From the NCBI GenBank assembly GCA_017961625.1, contig JAGCWY010000139.1, forward strand, positions 1 through 37,006: DNA of 37,006 nt, in the 5' to 3' direction. Shown here one piece after another: positions 33,062-37,006 of the stretch. How positions within the stretch are numbered: position 1 is the first letter of the stretch; each line of letters opens with the position of its first letter. Source of the DNA: Ruminococcus sp. GTDB taxonomy: Bacteria > Bacillota > Clostridia > Oscillospirales > Ruminococcaceae. The notes under the pieces were generated by a model. The model was given only the letters and a program-made list of their open reading frames with translations. It had not been told where the DNA came from and did not search any database. The position numbers and the translations under genes were made by a program.

Positions 33062-34288
33062 ATGTATAGTAAAAAAAGAGTCGTTGCAATGCTCCTTGCA
33101 GGCGGTCAGGGCAGCAGATTGTATGCGCTGACCAAAAACGTAGCAAAGCCCGCAGTACCTTACGGCGGTAAATATAGGCTCATAGATTTTCCACTTTCAA
33201 ACTGCACCAATTCAGGTATAGATACAGTAGGTGTTCTTACGCAGTACCAGCCCCTTGTACTCAATGAATACATCGGAAATGGTCAGCCGTGGGACCTTGA
33301 CAAAATGAACGGAGGTGTTCATGTACTACCGCCTTACGAAACACAGGCAGGAGCCTCGTGGTATGAGGGTACAGCAAATGCCATCTATCAGAATATGGGC
33401 TTTATCGAGCGCTACGATCCAGAGTATGTTGTAGTTCTCGGAGGCGACCATATCTATAAAATGGATTATTCAAAAATGGTGGATTTTCACGTCGCAAACG
33501 ATGCAGACTGCACTATTTCGGTAATAGATGTTCCGAAGGCTGAAGCGTCGCGTTTCGGTATAATGATATGCGATGAGAAGCAGCAGATTATCGACTTCGT
33601 TGAGAAGCCGAAGGTGCCTAAGTCAACTCTTGCTTCAATGGGCATATATGTATTCAGCTGGGAAAAGTTGAAAAAATATCTCATCGAAAATGAGAACGAA
33701 GCTAATGCAAAGAGGGAAAAGGGTGAGCCGTGGTCAAAGGACTTTGGCAAGGACATTATTACATCCATGCTCCGTGACAAGCAGAGATTATTTGCTTATG
33801 AGTTCGAAGGCTACTGGAAGGATGTCGGAACTCTTGACTCACTGTGGGAAGCGAACATGGACCTTCTCAGTCCGAGTGTTCCTCTCGATCTTTATGATCC
33901 TAACTGGAAGATCTATTCGCGTAACAACAATTATCCTCCGCAGTATGTGGGAGAGAATGCCTGCATAGAGAACTCTATGATATCGGAGGGCAGCACTATT
34001 GACGGAACAGTCGATTTCTCTATCCTCTTCTCTGGAGTTACTATCGAACCCGGCGCTTCTGTGAATTACAGTATTATAATGCCCGGAACTGTTATAAAGT
34101 CGGGAGCTGTTGTTGAATATGCTATCGTCGGAAGCGACAGTGTTATAGAAAACCGTGCACGTGTAGGTTCAAGTCCTGAAAAAGTGGATAACAGAAGTGA
34201 ATGGGGCATTGCCGTTGTCGGACATAACGTTACTGTTTCAGCTGAAAAGGTCGTAGAGCCGAAACAGATCATCGGCGAAAATATCTGA
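33062..34288 (+). CDS. glgC: Glucose-1-phosphate adenylyltransferase GlgC
   Basis: The 408-aa enzyme makes ADP-glucose from glucose 1-phosphate and ATP, the committed step of glycogen synthesis. The nucleotide-binding loop LLAGGQGSRLYALT is intact, and KPAVPYGGKYRLIDFPLSNC, GGDHIYKMDY and the substrate motif FVEKPK are all present. A left-handed beta-helix C-terminal domain follows (hexapeptide pattern from ~300). Length is normal. GGAGG lies about 8 bases before the ATG. It is likely to form a mixed complex with the GlgD encoded next, as shown for Geobacillus and Ruminococcus albus enzymes. Confidence 0.97.
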   Translation: MYSKKRVVAMLLAGGQGSRLYALTKNVAKPAVPYGGKYRLIDFPLSNCTNSGIDTVGVLTQYQPLVLNEYIGNGQPWDLDKMNGGVHVLPPYETQAGASWYEGTANAIYQNMGFIERYDPEYVVVLGGDHIYKMDYSKMVDFHVANDADCTISVIDVPKAEASRFGIMICDEKQQIIDFVEKPKVPKSTLASMGIYVFSWEKLKKYLIENENEANAKREKGEPWSKDFGKDIITSMLRDKQRLFAYEFEGYWKDVGTLDSLWEANMDLLSPSVPLDLYDPNWKIYSRNNNYPPQYVGENACIENSMISEGSTIDGTVDFSILFSGVTIEPGASVNYSIIMPGTVIKSGAVVEYAIVGSDSVIENRARVGSSPEKVDNRSEWGIAVVGHNVTVSAEKVVEPKQIIGENI

Positions 34289-34302
34289 CGGAGGAATGTA
34301 CT

Positions 34303-35424
34303 ATGAGTGTTAATTATAATGTTTTGGGACTTGTCTTTGCAAGTATGCACGATTCTTATGTCAGTGAGCTGACAAAATCAAGAACAATGGGTTCTATACC
34401 TTTCGGAGGACGTTATCGTCTTATAGATTTTCCTCTTTCAAACTTTGTAAACTCAGGAGTTTCAGAGGTAGGCGTAATAACAAAATCAAACTACGGTTCT
34501 CTTCTCGATCATCTAGGATCAGGACGTGACTGGGATCTGGCACGTAAAAAGGGAGGACTTCACTTGCTACCTCCTTATAGCCAGACAGGCGGCATGTATA
34601 AAGGAAGACTTGATGCGCTAAATAATATATGGGGGTTTGTCGAGCATTCAAATGCAAAGTATGTAATAATGTCAAACTGCGATGTTGTAACAACTATAAA
34701 CTTCAATCCTGTGCTCAAACAGCACATGGACAACGAAGCCGATATAACCCTTGTATACAGCAGGAGCTATTATGACGGCGAAAAGAGTAACTGTGCAACA
34801 TTGCTTGAATTTGATGAAGGAAACTGTCTTAAGGATGCTCTTGTGGCTCCTCAGATCAAAGGCGAATGCAATCTCTGGCTTGAAATGTGTATAATCACAA
34901 AAGAATTTCTCAAGAGGGTTGTAGCCGATGCGGTAAGCCGTAATCAGCACAGCTTTACACGTGAGATACTTCAAAGTGGTAATAAGGATTACAAGATTAT
35001 GGGCTACAAGCATGACGGCTTCTTCACAAGGATAGACAGTATACAAGACTATTACAATGCAAGCAGACTTCTTCTTGATCCTACAAAGAAAAATGCGCTA
35101 TTCATGAAGAATATGCCGGTCTTTACAAAAATAGGCGACAACGGTCCCGTAAAGTACGGACTTGAATCAAATATCAAGGATTCGCTTATAGCGGACGGCT
35201 GTATAATAGAAGGAACCGTTATAAATTCTATCCTGTTCAGAGGTGTAAGGATAGGGAAGGATACTGTAGTAAAGGACTGTGTGCTCTTTCAGGGAACCAA
35301 GGTAGGTTCAAGCTGCAGCATTTCATCGGTGATAACCGATAAGAATGTAGAGATAAGCGATGCAAAGGTGCTTACGGGCTCCGAGACATATCCGCTTTAT
35401 ATCGGAAAAGGCGGTAAGATCTGA
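34303..35424 (+). CDS. glgD: GlgD, non-catalytic partner of glucose-1-phosphate adenylyltransferase
   Basis: The 373-aa protein is a GlgC paralogue. It keeps the fold marks PFGGRYRLIDFPLSNFVNSG and a C-terminal beta-helix domain. The N-terminal ATP loop GGQGSRL of GlgC is replaced by FASMHDSYVSELTKSR, and the GGDH motif by SNCDVV, so it should lack activity by itself. Family knowledge: GlgD modulates GlgC in a heterotetramer. GAGGAATG precedes the ATG; the gap to glgC is 14 bases and to glgA 15. Confidence 0.95.
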   Translation: MSVNYNVLGLVFASMHDSYVSELTKSRTMGSIPFGGRYRLIDFPLSNFVNSGVSEVGVITKSNYGSLLDHLGSGRDWDLARKKGGLHLLPPYSQTGGMYKGRLDALNNIWGFVEHSNAKYVIMSNCDVVTTINFNPVLKQHMDNEADITLVYSRSYYDGEKSNCATLLEFDEGNCLKDALVAPQIKGECNLWLEMCIITKEFLKRVVADAVSRNQHSFTREILQSGNKDYKIMGYKHDGFFTRIDSIQDYYNASRLLLDPTKKNALFMKNMPVFTKIGDNGPVKYGLESNIKDSLIADGCIIEGTVINSILFRGVRIGKDTVVKDCVLFQGTKVGSSCSISSVITDKNVEISDAKVLTGSETYPLYIGKGGKI

Positions 35425-35439
35425 CGGCGGTGATAATAT

Positions 35440-36864
35440 ATGAAAATACTTTTTGCTGCCAGTGAGGCTGTACCATTTGCAGCCTCAGGCGGTCTCGCAG
35501 ATGTTGCTGGTTCGCTTCCTAAAGCGATAAAGTCAAAAAGACACGATTGCAGAGTGGTGATTCCTCTCTACAAGTCGATAAGACCCGAGATCCGTGATAA
35601 AATGGTATTTCTTACCAATATTACTGTTGACGTTTCGTGGCGCAAGCAGTACTGTGGGATATTTATGACTATCTATGAAGGAATAACATATTACTTCATA
35701 GATAACGAGTACTACTACTCAAGAGATGGTCTATATGGATTCTATGACGACTGTGAGCGATTTGTCTTCTTTGACAGGGCTGTTCTCGAAATGCTTAAGT
35801 ATATAAAATTTACGCCAGATATTATAAACTGCAACGACTGGCAGACAGCACTGATACCTGTTTACTACAATGTATATTATAAGTATCAGCAGGGATATGA
35901 CGGCATCAAGATCGTATACACTATTCACAATATCGAATATCAGGGAAAGTACGGAAAAGAAGTTCTCAGTGAAGTTATGGGCATACCTATGTATAACGCT
36001 GGACTGATAGAGTATGATGGCTCTGTGAATATGATGAAAGGTGCTATCGAGACTTCGGATATGATAACTACAGTCAGTCCGAGTTATGCATGGGAGATAA
36101 TGGATCCGTGGTATGCACACGGTCTTGACAGGATACTTGTAACAAAGCAGTATAAGCTTCGTGGTATAATGAATGGCATAGATACTAAGCTTTACGATCC
36201 GGAGAAGGATAAGGCCATAGCTGCAAACTATTCTTCAAAGAAGCTTGATGGAAAAGCCAAGTGTAAGGAACAACTTCTGAAGGAATTTGGACTTGCCGAA
36301 GGCGACGAGCCTGTTATTGGTATTGTTACACGTTTCGTAAGACACAAGGGGATAGATCTTATCCGCTGTGTATTTGAAGAAATGGTCCATGACGGTATAA
36401 AATTTGTTATACTCGGAAGCGGAGAAAAGATATATGAGGATTTCTTTCTTGAAATGGCCGCAAGGTATCCGGAAAGAATTTCGGTAACTGTAGGCTTTGA
36501 GCCGGAGCTTTCTCACAGGATTTATTCGGGATCTGATATGTTCCTTATGCCTTCTCAGAGCGAGCCATGTGGACTAGCGCAAATGATAGCCATGAGATAC
36601 GGTGCTGTTCCAATAGTCAGAGAGACCGGCGGACTGAGAGATTCAGTGCGTGATAACGGTGGAGACGACGGAAACGGTTATACTTTCAAGACATACAATG
36701 CCAATGATATGCTGGAAGCGGTAAAACGTGCATGGAACGATTATAACGATAAGAACGTATGGCAAGAGCTTGTAAAAAGAGCTATGGAATGCGATCATAG
36801 CTGGTCGAAATCGGCGGAAATGTACATTAATACATATAAGGAGCTTCTTGCTCAGGATAAATGA
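35440..36864 (+). CDS. glgA: Glycogen synthase GlgA (GT5, ADP-glucose type)
   Basis: The 474-aa glycosyltransferase extends alpha-1,4-glucan from ADP-glucose. The N-terminal GT5 domain starts KILFAASEAVPFAASGGLADVAGSLPK in two parts (KILFAASEAVPFAAS, then GGLADVAG); the canonical KTGGL motif reads ASGGL, so the position of the ADP-glucose-contacting Lys15 is Ala15. The C-terminal GT1-like domain keeps RFVRHKGIDLI, the catalytic Glu375 in PSQSEPCGLAQMIAMRYG and RETGGLRDSV. It lacks a strong Shine-Dalgarno motif (GGCGGTGAT only) and may depend on coupling to glgD. It is the last gene of the operon. Confidence 0.96.
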   Translation: MKILFAASEAVPFAASGGLADVAGSLPKAIKSKRHDCRVVIPLYKSIRPEIRDKMVFLTNITVDVSWRKQYCGIFMTIYEGITYYFIDNEYYYSRDGLYGFYDDCERFVFFDRAVLEMLKYIKFTPDIINCNDWQTALIPVYYNVYYKYQQGYDGIKIVYTIHNIEYQGKYGKEVLSEVMGIPMYNAGLIEYDGSVNMMKGAIETSDMITTVSPSYAWEIMDPWYAHGLDRILVTKQYKLRGIMNGIDTKLYDPEKDKAIAANYSSKKLDGKAKCKEQLLKEFGLAEGDEPVIGIVTRFVRHKGIDLIRCVFEEMVHDGIKFVILGSGEKIYEDFFLEMAARYPERISVTVGFEPELSHRIYSGSDMFLMPSQSEPCGLAQMIAMRYGAVPIVRETGGLRDSVRDNGGDDGNGYTFKTYNANDMLEAVKRAWNDYNDKNVWQELVKRAMECDHSWSKSAEMYINTYKELLAQDK

Positions 36865-36867
36865 TTA

Positions 36868-36892
36868 AAAAGGGGCTGTAAAAAAACAGCCC
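36868..36892 (-). terminator. Terminator-like hairpin facing the glycogen operon
   Basis: GGGCTGT (36873-36879) pairs with ACAGCCC (36886-36892) around an A7 loop. On the plus strand no T run follows. On the minus strand the stem is followed by CTTTTTAATC, so it fits a terminator for a converging gene to the right of the window. It shares an 18-base core with the hairpin at 115-150. Confidence 0.5.
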
Positions 36893-36904
36893 ACCAAAAC
36901 AACA

Positions 36905-36947
36905 CAGTTGCCTCTTCAAGAAAAATTTGAAGGGGCAACTGTTTTTT
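36905..36947 (+). terminator. Rho-independent terminator of the glycogen operon
   Basis: A 15-bp stem with a single T-G pair joins 36905-36919 and 36927-36941, with a 7-base loop and TTTTTT (36942-36947) after it. This is the strongest terminator in the window and ends glgBCDA. The last ~60 bases show nothing I can identify. Confidence 0.92.
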
Positions 36948-37006
36948 CCATGTTAATTGTTGAAAACTTCTCAAATTCCCCATAAACAGGGTATAACGAA
37001 CAAGCA

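Noticed and set aside
36960..36997. Possible promoter (TTGAAA ... TATAAC) at the right edge
   Set aside because: The spacer is 26 bases, far from the workable range, and no gene follows within the window.

Overview
The window looks like chromosomal DNA of a cellulolytic, endospore-lineage Firmicute, most likely a Ruminococcus or close relative in the Oscillospiraceae. The clues are a secreted GH9 cellulase with its own membrane anchor, the anaerobic (cbi) route to cobalamin, a glgB-glgC-glgD-glgA set with the non-catalytic GlgD typical of Firmicutes, spoIIE, AGGAGG-type ribosome binding sites and clear TTGACA/TATAAT promoters. The genus is inferred from gene content, not from a marker gene. 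I see no insertion sequences, phage genes, CRISPR array, rRNA or tRNA.

Layout. (1) 1-3900, minus strand: a Thr/Gly/Asn-rich membrane-anchored surface protein with a 66-bp tandem repeat, and a 900-aa GH9 cellulase; each has its own promoter and the cellulase has a strong terminator. (2) 3946-6234, plus strand: a guanylate-kinase-like protein and a soluble CapD/PglF-type UDP-sugar 4,6-dehydratase, between a good promoter and a terminator. (3) 6254-28321, plus strand: one very long, tightly packed gene run. It begins with an MscS channel, a metallophosphatase, two FAD oxidoreductases, two unrecognised genes and rsmA/ksgA. It continues without a break into 17 cobalamin genes: cbiL-cbiD-cbiF-cbiG-cbiH-cbiJ-cbiET-cbiA-cobT-cobU-cobS-(cobU-like)-cobC-cbiB-cobD-cbiP-cbiC. 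It ends at a hairpin terminator. (4) 28351-30662: spoIIE, preceded by a perfect Spo0A box and a promoter with a 21-bp spacer. (5) 30857-36947: the glycogen operon glgB-glgC-glgD-glgA, closed by a 15-bp-stem terminator.

How the genes work together. The cobalamin genes cover nearly all steps from cobalt-precorrin-2 to the finished cofactor: ring methylation and contraction, amidation, aminopropanol attachment and lower-ligand assembly. They lack precorrin-2 synthesis, cobalt insertion, corrinoid adenosylation and cobalt uptake, which must lie elsewhere. No cobalamin riboswitch is visible; the first cobalamin gene overlaps the end of rsmA. The glycogen genes make ADP-glucose (GlgC with GlgD), polymerise it (GlgA) and branch it (GlgB), giving a reserve polymer that fits a cellulose-degrading life style.

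Most notable points: a CobU-like pair in which each protein keeps a part of the enzyme the other has lost; a histone-like Lys/Thr/Ala tail with 21-bp repeats on GlgB; a Bacillus-like Spo0A/long-spacer promoter at spoIIE; the absence of a B12 riboswitch; and two unrecognised proteins between the flavoprotein and rsmA genes.
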